The notes below the pieces were generated by a model. That model was not told the origin of the DNA and searched no databases. It saw only the letters and a list, made by a program, of their open reading frames with translations. The translations under genes were made by a program, and so were the position numbers. This document shows positions 38,986 to 47,941 of a DNA stretch of 64,000 bases, piece by piece; positions within the stretch are counted from its first letter, which is position 1; each line of letters opens with the position of its first letter. Source of the stretch: Cyclobacteriaceae bacterium (GTDB taxonomy: Bacteria; Bacteroidota; Bacteroidia; Cytophagales; Cyclobacteriaceae); assembly GCA_026003355.1 (NCBI GenBank), contig BPHC01000007.1, positions 1-64,000 of the forward strand, written 5' to 3'.

Positions 38986-40138
38986 TTAATCGTACAGCAA
39001 ATACTTCTTTCGCTTTTCAAGAAAAGCCTGCAGCGCGGGTTCCCAGCTTTTGCGTATGCTTTCTTCGTCCATGCCCTGTATAATCTGTTGGCGCAGGCTG
39101 GCGGTGCCGGCCAGTTTTTCGAAATAAGAATTAAAGAATTTATCGCGATCGGGGAAAACCCGATAAAGGGAAATGAGGTAGCTCAGGTCGAGTGCAGGTT
39201 TTACTTTAGTCTGGCGCAGGTCCAGGCCATAACACACCTGGTTTTCGTATGGCGGATTTGCGGCAACGCCCTTAATGCTTACGGGCGTGAAGCGGTAAGG
39301 CATGTTATGCAGTGCCGGGTGGCCCGCGACCTGAAAAGGCGTGTTCGTAGCCCCGGCCCACGCTTATTGCGGTTCCCTCAAAGAGGCACAGGCTGGGGTA
39401 CAGGGCAACAGCCTGCGCGTTGGGTAAATTTGGCGATGGCTTAACCGGCAGTACATAGGGTGTATTGTGGGTATAATTTTTTACCGGTATTACCTCAAGG
39501 GAACATTTGCGTCCGCCTTCCAGCCAGCCTTCACCGTTAATCATAAGGGCCAGTTCGCCCACCGTCATGCCATGCACTATGGGTATGGGATGCATACCAA
39601 CAAATGAACGATATTCGCTTTCCAGCACGGGGCCATCTACATAATGCCCGTTGGGGTTGGGGCGGTCCAGCACCAACACAGCTTTGTTGTTTTCGGCACA
39701 GGCCTCCATAATATAATGCAGCGTGCTGATGTAGGTATAAAATCGTGCGCCTACATCCTGTATATCGAAAACCACCAGGTCTATATCCTGCAACATGGCA
39801 GGAGTAGGTTTTTTCAGGTTGCCGTAGAGCGAAATTACAGGCAGGCCGGTTTTTATATCCTTTCCGTCTTGAATGGTTTCACCGGCTTCGGCCTCACCGC
39901 GAAAGCCGTGTTCAGGGGCAAAAATCTTCTTAACGGCAACGCCGGCTTTAAGCAGGGTATCGGCCAGGTGGGAGGTACCCACGCGCGAGGTGTGGTTTAC
40001 GGCCAGAGCTACACGGTAGCCGGCAAGCTTCTGTATTACCAGGTCGGTTTGTTCGGCACCGGTAATAATGGATGTTTGCGTGGTGTGCGGACTGCCGGCA
40101 CAACACAGCATTATGAGCAAAACAGTGGTGCGTATCAT
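38986..40138 (-). CDS. NamZ-type exo-beta-N-acetylmuramidase (DUF1343), one-base insertion
   Basis: The DUF1343 family includes the exo-muramidase NamZ (GH171), which takes N-acetylmuramic acid from peptidoglycan fragments. The N-terminus (ATG 40138) is a signal peptide with a CC pair, probably a lipoprotein. Core text: VALAVNHTSRVG, IFAPEHGFRGEAEAGE, VFDIQDVGARFYTYISTLHYIMEA, LDRPNPNGHYVDGPVLE, ISVGRGYEHAFQVAGHPAL. The frame changes at A4 39334-39337; with three A, EHAF runs into QVAGHP and the rest of the domain to 38986. Joined length about 384. The position next to a LolE-like permease is probably incidental. Confidence 0.9.
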
Positions 40139-40164
40139 TTCGTGCTGTATCTTGGCCTGAAGAT

Positions 40165-41386
40165 ATGAACCTTTTGCGTTTTGTTGCGGCCCGGTTGGTA
40201 CGGCCGGAAGGCGGGAGCTTTTCGGCAACGATTCACGGCATTGCGGTGGCCAGTGTGGCCATAGGTCTGGCGGCTTCCATTATTTCTTTTCTTATTATGG
40301 AGGGTTTTCGCGATACTGTGGTGGGAAAAATTTACGGCTTTAGCGGACACTTGCTGGTTACCCGGCTTAGTTTGAATAACTCGGTTGAAGAACCACCCTT
40401 TGACATTACACAACAGCTTCGCAACGTAGCTGCAAGGGCTGCCCAACATAAGGCATTACCAGGAATATGCCCACCAGGCCGGGCTTATTAAAACCGAAGA
40501 AGCTACACTGGGTGTGCTGGTAAAGGGCGTGACCAGCCGGTTCGACACCACCGCCTTTGCCGGTAACCTGGTAGAGGGAAGGTTTCTTCATTTTCCCGAT
40601 TCGGGATATGCGCATGAAGTGGTGCTTAGCAAAACCATAGCCGACAAGCTTGACCTGAAAACCGGAGATGATGTGATAGTTCATTTTTTTCAAAACCCGC
40701 CGCGGTTCCGGCGCCTGCGCGTAACAGGTATTTACGAAACCAACCTGACTGATTACTTCGACAGCAAGGTGGTGCTGGCCGATCTGCGCCTGTTGTCCAG
40801 GCTGAACAACTGGCGCGACAGCGTTGCCGGCGGTATTGAAATTTTTGTGAACGACCTGAACCGGATAGATGAGACCGGTTATGAGCTGGCCGAACAGATT
40901 GACTACGACCTGAATGTTACGGCTGTTCGCGATAAATACATTCAGGTGTTTGAATGGCTGCAACTGCTTAGCCGGCAGGTAAACATACTGCTGGGCATTA
41001 TTTTGTTTATTGTATCGGTAAACATGATTTCGATTGTAATTATTCTGGTAATGGAGCGTACCCCCATGATTGGCGTGCTGAAAGCGCTGGGTGCCCGCAA
41101 TACTTTTATCCGGGGCATTTTCTTAATGAACGGGGCACGCCTGCTGGGTCGCGGCATGTTGCTGGGTAATGCCATTGGGCTGGGGTTCTGTTATCTGCAA
41201 CACACGTTTAAGCTTATTTCGCTTAACCCGCATGATTATTATATGAGCTATGTGCCCGTAGGCTGGTCGTGGCAAACGGTGCTGGCGCTGAATATCATAA
41301 CCTTCGTAATTGTGTTTGCCGTGTTGCTTGTGCCCACAGCTCTGGTTATGCGCATAAGTCCGGTTAAGGCTATTCGTTTCGATTAA
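40165..41386 (+). CDS. FtsX/LolE-type ABC transporter permease, one frameshift
   Basis: A four-helix MacB/FtsX-fold permease of about 406 residues, closest in plan to LolC/LolE that release lipoproteins from the inner membrane. First helix ATIHGIAVASVAIGLAASIISFLIM; a periplasmic domain of about 200 residues; three C-terminal helices with IILVMERTPMIGVLKALGARN and VLLVPTALVMRISPVKAIRFD. The frame changes at about 40440-40452: LRNVAARAAQ in the first frame, NIRHYQEYAHQAGLIKTEE in the second. No ATPase gene is adjacent. It overlaps the GT2 gene end by 17 bases, tail to tail. Confidence 0.87.
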
Positions 41387-42164
41387 GCTGGGGCTGGCTT
41401 ACGCTTTCGTTTACTTGGGTGGTTTCTTTTCTATACTTTGTAAACCAGCTTTGCATCTCCATTTGCAGCACTCCGAAAAAAGCTTCCTTGAAAATACCTG
41501 CCGACATTTTGGACTGACCGCGTGTGCGTTCGGTAAACACAATGGGCACTTCGGCCAGTTTAAATCCGTATTTCCATGCCTTGAATTTCATTTCAATTTG
41601 AAAGGCATAGCCTATGAATTTCACCTTGTCGAGTGGTATGGTTTCTAGCACGCTGCGGTGGTAGCAAACAAAACCTGCGGTGGTATCGAATACGGGCATG
41701 CCGGTAATGAGGCGCACGTACAGGCTGGCAAAATACGAAAGCAGCACGCGGCCTATGGGCCAGTTAACAACGTTAACACCTGTTATATATCGCGAACCTA
41801 TTGCTACCTGCGCACCGTTTTCCATGCAGGCGCGCAACAGGCGCGGCAGGTCTTTGGGGTCGTGCGAGAAGTCGGCATCCATTTCCAGTATGTAGTCGTA
41901 CCCGTATTGAAGTGCATATTTAAAGCCGGCAATGTAGGCGGTGCCCAGTCCCAGTTTGCCGCTGCGCTTCAGCAGGTGCAGGCGTACTTCGCTGCGGTTA
42001 TATACGGCTTTAAGTTCTTCTACAGCCTGTGCGGTGCCATCGGGTGAATTATCGTCAACTACCAGCATGTGGAGAGGCAGGGGCAGATTCATTACCGCAT
42101 CAATTATTTCGGTAATGTTTTCCCTTTCGTTATAGGTAGGGATAATAACGATAGCCTTGCTCAC
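41370..42164 (-). CDS. polyprenol monophosphomannose synthase-like glycosyltransferase (GT2)
   Basis: The 264-residue enzyme matches the DPM1 branch of GT2: AIVIIPTYNERENITEII, VVDDNSPDGTA, LGTAYIAGFKYAL, YILEMDADFSHDPKDLPRLL (DAD metal motif) and VNVVNWPIGRVLLSYFASLYVR. It should transfer a hexose from a nucleotide sugar to undecaprenyl phosphate on the cytoplasmic face. No C-terminal GtrA-like membrane domain is present. Start ATG 42164. Confidence 0.93.
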   Translation of the reverse strand: MSKAIVIIPTYNERENITEIIDAVMNLPLPLHMLVVDDNSPDGTAQAVEELKAVYNRSEVRLHLLKRSGKLGLGTAYIAGFKYALQYGYDYILEMDADFSHDPKDLPRLLRACMENGAQVAIGSRYITGVNVVNWPIGRVLLSYFASLYVRLITGMPVFDTTAGFVCYHRSVLETIPLDKVKFIGYAFQIEMKFKAWKYGFKLAEVPIVFTERTRGQSKMSAGIFKEAFFGVLQMEMQSWFTKYRKETTQVNESVSQPQLNRNE

Positions 42165-42218
42165 GTGGGGTGGTTAAAGGGCAAAGGTAATATTTTCTGT
42201 GCTGGTGGTGGGGAGGCG

Positions 42219-44345
42219 TCAGGCCACCTCCATTTCCTGCGACTGTTTGGCCAGCTTTTGTTGTATTTCAAACGGCACCTGCACGTATTCGGCAAAGCGT
42301 TGTGTAAAGCTGGCCCGTCCCTGTGTAAGCGACCGCAGGGTGGTAGAATAGCGGTCCAGCTCGGCCAGCGGGGTGCGGGCCCGTATTACCTGATAGTTGC
42401 CCCGGGCATCAATGCCCATTATTATAGATCTGCGGGTCTGCAGGTCGCCCATTACATCGCCCAGCATTTCTTCGGGCACCAATACTTCAAGGTCGTAAAT
42501 AGGTTCCAGTACCACGGGGTTGGCCTGGAGAAAAGCCTCTTTAAAGGCCATCATGCCGGCAATTTTGAATGATATGTCGTTGGAGTCAACCGGGTGCATT
42601 TTGCCATCAAAAACGCACACGCGCACATCGCGCACGTACGAACCGGTAATGGGTCCTTCTTCCATTTTTTCCAGAATGCCTTTCAGGATGGAGGGGATGA
42701 AGCGGGCATCGATAACACCGCCTACAATGCAGTTGTAGAAGACCAGCTTTCCGCCCCATTCAAGGTCTATTATTTCCTTTCCGCGCACGGAGTATTCGGA
42801 AGGTTCGGGCATGCCTTCGTACCACGGTTCTACTTTAAGGTGAACTTCACCAAACTGCCCGGCTCCGCCCGACTGCTTTTTGTGGCGGTACATAGCCACT
42901 GCGGGTTTGCGTATGGTTTCGCGGTACGATATGCGCGGGGGTTTGTACTCCACATGCAGTTTGTATACATGTTCCAGCAGCCATTTGCATACGGCCAGGT
43001 GCATTTCGCCCTGGCCGGCAATAATAAGCTGCCGGAGTTCGCGCGAGTAGCCCACCTCCAGGGTAGGGTCTTCCTGATGGATTTTCTGCAGTACCTCGCC
43101 AATTTTTTCATCATCGGTTTTGGTTTGGGCCACAACGGCCGTACGGATGCGCGGTTCCGGATAGGTTATGTGTTCAATTGTAATTTCGGCACCTTTGGCA
43201 CAAAGTGTTTGATTGGTATAGGTGTCTTTTAATTTTAAGGTTGCCCCGATATCACCGGCTACAAGCTGATCGACCGGGTTTCGGGTTTTACCATCCATTA
43301 TAAACAACTGGTTAAGCTTTTCGATGGAGCCTGTTTGGCTGTTTATAAGTTCATCGCCTGCTTTTACCTGTCCTGATATTACTTTGAAGAAAGTTAGTTT
43401 TCCCAGGTTGGGTTCCAGGTGCGATTTGAACACAAACAACACGGCAGGTCCTTTGGGGTCGTAGGGAACTTCTTTACCATCGGTTGTGCGTTCGGGTATG
43501 GCTTCCTGAGGTGAGGGTGCAACATTGTCGATGAAGCCCATCATGCGGCCGGTGCCCATGTTTTTTCGGGCCGACATGACGAATACCGGAAACACATCGT
43601 GATGGATCATGCCCAGCTTTAGGCCCTGACGCATTTCGTCTTCGTCGAGGGTGCCCTTTTCAAAATACTTTTCCATGAGTTTTTCATCGTTCTCGGCAGC
43701 TTTTTCTACCAGTTCGTTGTGCAGGCGGGCGGCTTTTTCTTTTTCATTATCGGGTATGGGCAGCTTTTGGGGTTTGCCGCCTTCGGGCGGGAACTTGTAC
43801 ATTACCATTTTCAACAGGTCGATTATGGCGTCAAAGCCTTCGCCCGTGTTAACGGGGTATTGCATTTGTGTTACGGCTTTGCCGAAGGTATGTTTCAGCG
43901 ATTCCAGCGCGGCATCGAAATCGGCTTTGGGATGGTCGGCCTGGTTAATGGCAAAGATTACGGGTTTACGAAATTTTTCGGCATAGTTCCAGATTAGTTC
44001 TGTGCCTACTTCAACACCATGTTGTGCGTTGATAACCATTACACAGGTGTCGGCTACGCGCATGGACGAGATCATCTCACCGGTAAAGTCGTCAAATCCT
44101 GGGGTGTCGATGATGTTGATTTTGTAGTCGCGCCACTCGGTGTGGAGTACGGTGGCGAAAATGGAGTTACCCCGTTCCTGTTCTATTTCGTGGTAGTCGC
44201 TAACGGTGTTTTTTCCTTCAATGGTTCCCCTCCGGTGAATAAGACCTGCCTCAAAAAGCATATCTTCGGCCAGCAGGGTTTTGCCGCTTTTGGGGGCGCC
44301 CAGTAAAACAATGTTTTTAATGTGTTTGTCGTCATACACTTTCAT
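42219..44345 (-). CDS. fusA2: elongation factor G paralogue with altered GTPase residues (EF-G2)
   Basis: The 708-residue protein has all EF-G domains (G at 1-270, then II-V; domain IV and V in the last 300). Several G-domain residues differ from canonical EF-G: P-loop GAPKSGKT (16-23) in place of AHIDAGKT; switch I ERGNSI in place of ERGITI; DTPGFDD (80-86), where the catalytic histidine of DTPGHVDF is phenylalanine; and NQAD (134-137) in place of NKxD. A Bacteroides EF-G2 lacking GTPase activity is known to support translation in starvation; this protein probably belongs with it. It is a lone gene. Confidence 0.92.
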   Translation of the reverse strand: MKVYDDKHIKNIVLLGAPKSGKTLLAEDMLFEAGLIHRRGTIEGKNTVSDYHEIEQERGNSIFATVLHTEWRDYKINIIDTPGFDDFTGEMISSMRVADTCVMVINAQHGVEVGTELIWNYAEKFRKPVIFAINQADHPKADFDAALESLKHTFGKAVTQMQYPVNTGEGFDAIIDLLKMVMYKFPPEGGKPQKLPIPDNEKEKAARLHNELVEKAAENDEKLMEKYFEKGTLDEDEMRQGLKLGMIHHDVFPVFVMSARKNMGTGRMMGFIDNVAPSPQEAIPERTTDGKEVPYDPKGPAVLFVFKSHLEPNLGKLTFFKVISGQVKAGDELINSQTGSIEKLNQLFIMDGKTRNPVDQLVAGDIGATLKLKDTYTNQTLCAKGAEITIEHITYPEPRIRTAVVAQTKTDDEKIGEVLQKIHQEDPTLEVGYSRELRQLIIAGQGEMHLAVCKWLLEHVYKLHVEYKPPRISYRETIRKPAVAMYRHKKQSGGAGQFGEVHLKVEPWYEGMPEPSEYSVRGKEIIDLEWGGKLVFYNCIVGGVIDARFIPSILKGILEKMEEGPITGSYVRDVRVCVFDGKMHPVDSNDISFKIAGMMAFKEAFLQANPVVLEPIYDLEVLVPEEMLGDVMGDLQTRRSIIMGIDARGNYQVIRARTPLAELDRYSTTLRSLTQGRASFTQRFAEYVQVPFEIQQKLAKQSQEMEVA

Positions 44346-44462
44346 AGCCGGAAGGGGTTAGATGGAACAAAGAACAACAGCCGGCGGGTACCGGGTTAGA
44401 AATATAAGGCAAACCCCTTCAATAGTCAAGCCGGAAGGTGGGGCGGGAACAGGCAGGTGATG

Positions 44463-45884
44463 TCAGGAGGCTGTTTGCCGTATTATTTCGGTGCGGGTGG
44501 CGTAACCCAGGGTGCGCATCATGCTTTCTTCAGATTGTTCGGGGGCGAACAGGTGGGTGGAAATTTCACCATCTTCGTTGCGGTCAATAAGCACGTGTTT
44601 GGGCGCCGGAATAAGGCAATGCTGAATGCCGCCATAGCCGCCCAGCGATTCCTGGTAGGCGCCGGTGTGGAAGAAGCCGATGTAAAGGGGTTCTTCGTCA
44701 TTGATCATGGGCAGAAATACTTCGCTGGTGTGGGCTTCGGAGTTGTAGTAATCGTGGCTGTCGCAGGTAAGTCCGCCCAGGTTCACTTTATGAAAAGGAT
44801 CATCCCATTTGTTTACTGCCAGCAGCACATATTTCTGGTTTAGGCCCCAGGTGTCGGGCAGGTGGGTTATAAACGAGCCGTCAATCATATACCAAAGCTC
44901 TTTGTCGTTTTGCAGTTTCTGGCTGGTAATCTGATACAGTACAGCTCCGCTTTCGCCTACGGTGTATGACCCAAACTCGGTGAAAATGTGGGGCACGGGT
45001 ACGTTGTTCTTATCGCATATCCACTTTATGTTTTCCACAATCTGCTCGATCATGTATTTGTAGTCGTACTGAAAGGTGAGCGATGTTTTGATAGGAAAAC
45101 CTCCGCCTATGTCAATGCTGTCAAGGGTGGGGCATATTTTTTTCAGCTCGCAGTATTTAAAGATAAAGCGGCTGAGTTCGCTCCAGTAATAGGCTGTGTC
45201 TTTAATGCCGGTGTTGATGAAAAAGTGCAGCATTTTTAGACTGGCCTTATTGCTGGTGGCAATTTTTTGCTGATAGAACGGAGTGATGTCGCTGTAGCGG
45301 ATGCCAAGGCGTGAAGTGTAAAACTCGAAGTTAGGTTCTTCATCGGCTGCTACGCGAATGCCGATGCGGTAGGGTCCCTGTATGTTGCTTTCGTATGTCT
45401 GCAGTTCGTCCATGTTATCAAGTATGGGTATGCAGTTAAAACCGTCATTCACCAGTTCGGTAATGTAACGGGTGTATAGGGGCATTTTGTAGCCGTTGCA
45501 TATAATGTAGGTGTCTTTTGATATGCGCCCTTTGTCGTACAGGGCACGCACTATGGGGATATCGAAGGCAGAAGAGGTTTCGATATGGATGTTGTTTTTC
45601 AGCGCTTCTTCCATCACAAAGCTGAAGTGCGAAGACTTGGTGCAGTAACAGTAGGTATAAGAGGCGTTGTACCTGAATTTCTCGATGGCATTGTTGAACG
45701 TGGCAATGGCGTACCGGATGTTTTCGCTTATGCGGGGCAGGTAAGTAAGCTTAAGCGGTGTGCCGTACTGGCGGATGATGTCCATAAGCGGCACATCGTT
45801 AAACAACAGCTCGTGGTCGCGTACCTTAAATTCCTTTTGCGGAAATTCGAAAGTCTGCTCTATCAGTTCTCGGTAGCTTTTCAT
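44463..45884 (-). CDS. biosynthetic arginine decarboxylase, fold-type III (short Bacteroidota form)
   Basis: The 473-residue PLP enzyme would turn arginine into agmatine for polyamine synthesis. The barrel starts with the PLP lysine in YTYCYCTKSSHFSFVMEEAL (near residue 80), followed by ETSSAFDIPIVRALYDKG, LDSIDIGGGFPIKTS (phosphate-binding glycines) and the C-terminal beta domain with GGLTCDSHDYY, the Cys-Asp pair of the active site. Substrate is inferred from close likeness to Bacteroidota arginine decarboxylases; carboxynorspermidine or lysine use is less likely. It is divergent from the arginase gene, so both arginine-degrading steps share one control region. Confidence 0.87.
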   Translation of the reverse strand: MKSYRELIEQTFEFPQKEFKVRDHELLFNDVPLMDIIRQYGTPLKLTYLPRISENIRYAIATFNNAIEKFRYNASYTYCYCTKSSHFSFVMEEALKNNIHIETSSAFDIPIVRALYDKGRISKDTYIICNGYKMPLYTRYITELVNDGFNCIPILDNMDELQTYESNIQGPYRIGIRVAADEEPNFEFYTSRLGIRYSDITPFYQQKIATSNKASLKMLHFFINTGIKDTAYYWSELSRFIFKYCELKKICPTLDSIDIGGGFPIKTSLTFQYDYKYMIEQIVENIKWICDKNNVPVPHIFTEFGSYTVGESGAVLYQITSQKLQNDKELWYMIDGSFITHLPDTWGLNQKYVLLAVNKWDDPFHKVNLGGLTCDSHDYYNSEAHTSEVFLPMINDEEPLYIGFFHTGAYQESLGGYGGIQHCLIPAPKHVLIDRNEDGEISTHLFAPEQSEESMMRTLGYATRTEIIRQTAS

Positions 45885-45994
45885 GGTTCGGTTGGCGGTT
45901 TTTATGGCCGGGCCCAGGCACTTGGCGATAACACCTTAATTTTAAAAGTGCAATATTCACATAAATTCACCATCTTTGCAACGCTTCCATTTGT

Positions 45995-46066
45995 ATGGCA
46001 CCCTGGCGTCCATATACGCTGAAACCCGCGTTTTACCGCGGTTTAAACCCTATGCCCGACTACTAA
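45995..46066 (+). CDS. leader peptide upstream of arginase, 23 residues
   Basis: ATG 45995 opens a frame reading MAPWRPYTLKPAFYRGLNPM then PDY, stop at 46064. A -7-like box CATCTTTG (45971-45978) precedes it closely, so transcription would begin just ahead of the ORF. The stop lies inside the loop of a terminator-like hairpin (46054-46073), the relation expected for translation-coupled attenuation. The two Arg, three Tyr and five Pro residues do not point to one sensed amino acid. Confidence 0.45.
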   Translation: MAPWRPYTLKPAFYRGLNPMPDY

Positions 46067-46092
46067 ACCGGGCTGCTTTTTCTTTTCTTTTT
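46026..46092 (+). promoter_or_regulatory. terminator-like hairpin and alternative stems in the arginase leader
   Basis: GCCCG (46054-46058) pairs with CGGGC (46069-46073), followed by a T-rich stretch to about 46093, forming an intrinsic-terminator-like element 50-70 bases before the arginase start. A stem CCGCG (46026-46030)/CGCGG (46037-46041) lies upstream. CGGTTTA (46039-46045) can also pair with TAAACCG (46064-46070), which would disrupt both stems, so an antiterminator is possible. Confidence 0.45.
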
Positions 46093-46142
46093 TAATTGGA
46101 GGGCGCATCGCTCTGTTGTTTAACCTGCTGAACTGTTGTATT

Positions 46143-47105
46143 GTGAAAAAAATAAAAATCATAGAAGTAAAATCCGAAATAGGCGCTGGCACCCGTGGGG
46201 CCAGCCTGGGTGTAGAGGCCATTAAAATTGCAAGCCTCGATATGAAATCGGATTTTTTCAAAAAACACGAGTCGGTAGAAGTTGAACACGTAAACGAACT
46301 TTTGTTTGACGGAGCCAAACACGCCTATGCCAAGTTTATTGACGGTGTGATGATAATGGAAGAGCGTGTTTGCCTGGAGGTTTACGAGACCCTGTGGAAC
46401 GACTATTTTCCGTTGGTAATTGCTGGAGACCACAGTACGGCATACGGTACCATTGCAGGCATTAAAAAGTCCAATCCAGGCGGGCGGCTGGGTGTGGTAT
46501 GGATTGACGCCCATGCCGATATTCACACTCCGTTTACTACACCATCGGGCAACATGCACGGTATGCCACTGGCTATGGCCTGTGGTATTGATAACCTGGA
46601 ATGCAAGGTAAACGATCCGCGGGGCGAAACGCTGGAATACTGGGAGCAGATAAAAAATGTAGGCATGCCCGGGCCTAAAATTTATCCCGAAGATATTGTG
46701 TACATAGCTGTACGCGATTTGGAAAAAGCCGAAAACTACCTGATAAACAAATACAACATTAATTTTATTGAGGCCGAAGAGGTGCGCAAAGACGGACCTG
46801 CTCAAACGGCAGCACGTGTACTGGAAATGCTGGACCACTGTGATATGATTTATGTGTCGTTTGATGTGGACAGCCTGGACAGCCGCATCTCGGTCGGTAC
46901 GGGTACTCCTGTGCCCAATGGTCTTACCGTTGAGGAAGCCAAAATTCTGAATGCCGAGCTGGCCAAAAGCCCCAGGCTGGTAGCCTGGGAAATTGTTGAG
47001 GTTAATCCCACACTCGACACCGAAAACCGCATGGCCGAAAACGCCTTCGAAATTCTGGAAGCCACGGCTCAGTCGATTATGAACCAGCCGGTGGTAGTGG
47101 AGTAG
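46143..47105 (+). CDS. arginase (ureohydrolase family)
   Basis: The 320-residue ureohydrolase has both manganese sites: IAGDHSTAYGT, VVWIDAHADIHTP and VSFDVDSLD. The loop TPSGNMHGMPLA matches arginases (PSGNxHGMP); agmatinases lack it, so arginine to ornithine plus urea is the likely reaction. GTG 46143 is chosen because conserved sequence (KKIKIIEVKSEIGAGTRGA) begins there; an upstream in-frame ATG at 46116 would add nine unrelated residues. Divergent from arginine decarboxylase and preceded by a leader peptide and hairpins. Confidence 0.88.
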   Translation: MKKIKIIEVKSEIGAGTRGASLGVEAIKIASLDMKSDFFKKHESVEVEHVNELLFDGAKHAYAKFIDGVMIMEERVCLEVYETLWNDYFPLVIAGDHSTAYGTIAGIKKSNPGGRLGVVWIDAHADIHTPFTTPSGNMHGMPLAMACGIDNLECKVNDPRGETLEYWEQIKNVGMPGPKIYPEDIVYIAVRDLEKAENYLINKYNINFIEAEEVRKDGPAQTAARVLEMLDHCDMIYVSFDVDSLDSRISVGTGTPVPNGLTVEEAKILNAELAKSPRLVAWEIVEVNPTLDTENRMAENAFEILEATAQSIMNQPVVVE

Positions 47106-47142
47106 CGGCTAAACCGGCATTTTTTTATTTTGCCCCGTTTCG

Positions 47143-47940
47143 ATGAATAGACTAAATCAAATCCGGGCATTGTTAGGCTGCTTTATCAGCTTCTTATGCG
47201 TTGCTAAGGCTTACGGTCAGTTTCATGAAACTATTCGCTCGGGCCGGCCGGGCCAGTCTATCGGTGCCTTTACGGTAGGCCGCGGCATTCTGCAGGTGCA
47301 AAGCGGTATAGACTGGTTTGGTTATAAGAATGAAGGTACGGGGCTTTTGGGGCGCGGAGGCCTGAGCAATACGGTAGTGCGGTTTGGATTAACCGAACCC
47401 TTTGAGGTGAGCGCACTGATTGAGTACCGGTTTGAGCGGCAAACCGAAGAAGGTATGAGTGTTCCGCTCAGCGGATGGAGCGCTTTGGATGTAGGCATGC
47501 GCTATCATATTTTTACAGGAAAAGGCCTGGTGCCGAATGTGGGGTTTCAAAGCAGGTGGCGCATACCTGGTATGGGTGGTGATTACTCCATCGATCAATG
47601 GGCACCCAGGTTTCTGCTGGTATCGAGCCAGCAGATTACTGATAAGGTAACCCTCATTACCAATTGGGGTGCCTCGTGGAATGGTAACTCAGCAGTTCCG
47701 CAGGGCAACTATACGGCTAACCTGAGTTATGCCATTACTTCTAAACTGGGCATATTTATAGAAAATTATGGCAGTGTATTTAGAAATGATTTTGATACTT
47801 ATGTAGATAGTGGACTAGCCTGGCTGGTAAACCCTGATTTGCAGCTCGACCTGCTGGCAGGGTACGGAAAAAATGAGGGCATAGAAGAGTACTTTATTAG
47901 CGGAGGAATTTCGGTGCGCACCAAACGCAAATCCAGATAA
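47143..47940 (+). CDS. outer-membrane beta-barrel protein (MetA-pathway-of-phenol-degradation/transporter type)
   Basis: The 265-residue product has a signal peptide (FISFLCVAKAYGQ) followed by amphipathic beta strands (GILQVQSGIDWFGYK, RFGLTEPFEVSALIEYRF, GRYHIF-like turns) with the plan of the Phenol_MetA_deg/transporter family. It ends with a strand EYFISGGISVRTK. Substrate unknown. It starts 37 bases after arginase and one base before the MscS gene (stop 47940, ATG 47942), so it may be made together with the channel genes. Confidence 0.75.
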   Translation: MNRLNQIRALLGCFISFLCVAKAYGQFHETIRSGRPGQSIGAFTVGRGILQVQSGIDWFGYKNEGTGLLGRGGLSNTVVRFGLTEPFEVSALIEYRFERQTEEGMSVPLSGWSALDVGMRYHIFTGKGLVPNVGFQSRWRIPGMGGDYSIDQWAPRFLLVSSQQITDKVTLITNWGASWNGNSAVPQGNYTANLSYAITSKLGIFIENYGSVFRNDFDTYVDSGLAWLVNPDLQLDLLAGYGKNEGIEEYFISGGISVRTKRKSR

Positions 47941-47941
47941 T

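Noticed and set aside
42594-43232. 212-codon plus-strand frame inside EF-G2
   Set aside because: Antisense shadow of EF-G domains III-IV.
46143-47105. Agmatinase as the name of the ureohydrolase
   Set aside because: Adjacent arginine decarboxylase makes agmatinase tempting, but the PSGNMHGMP loop is that of arginases.
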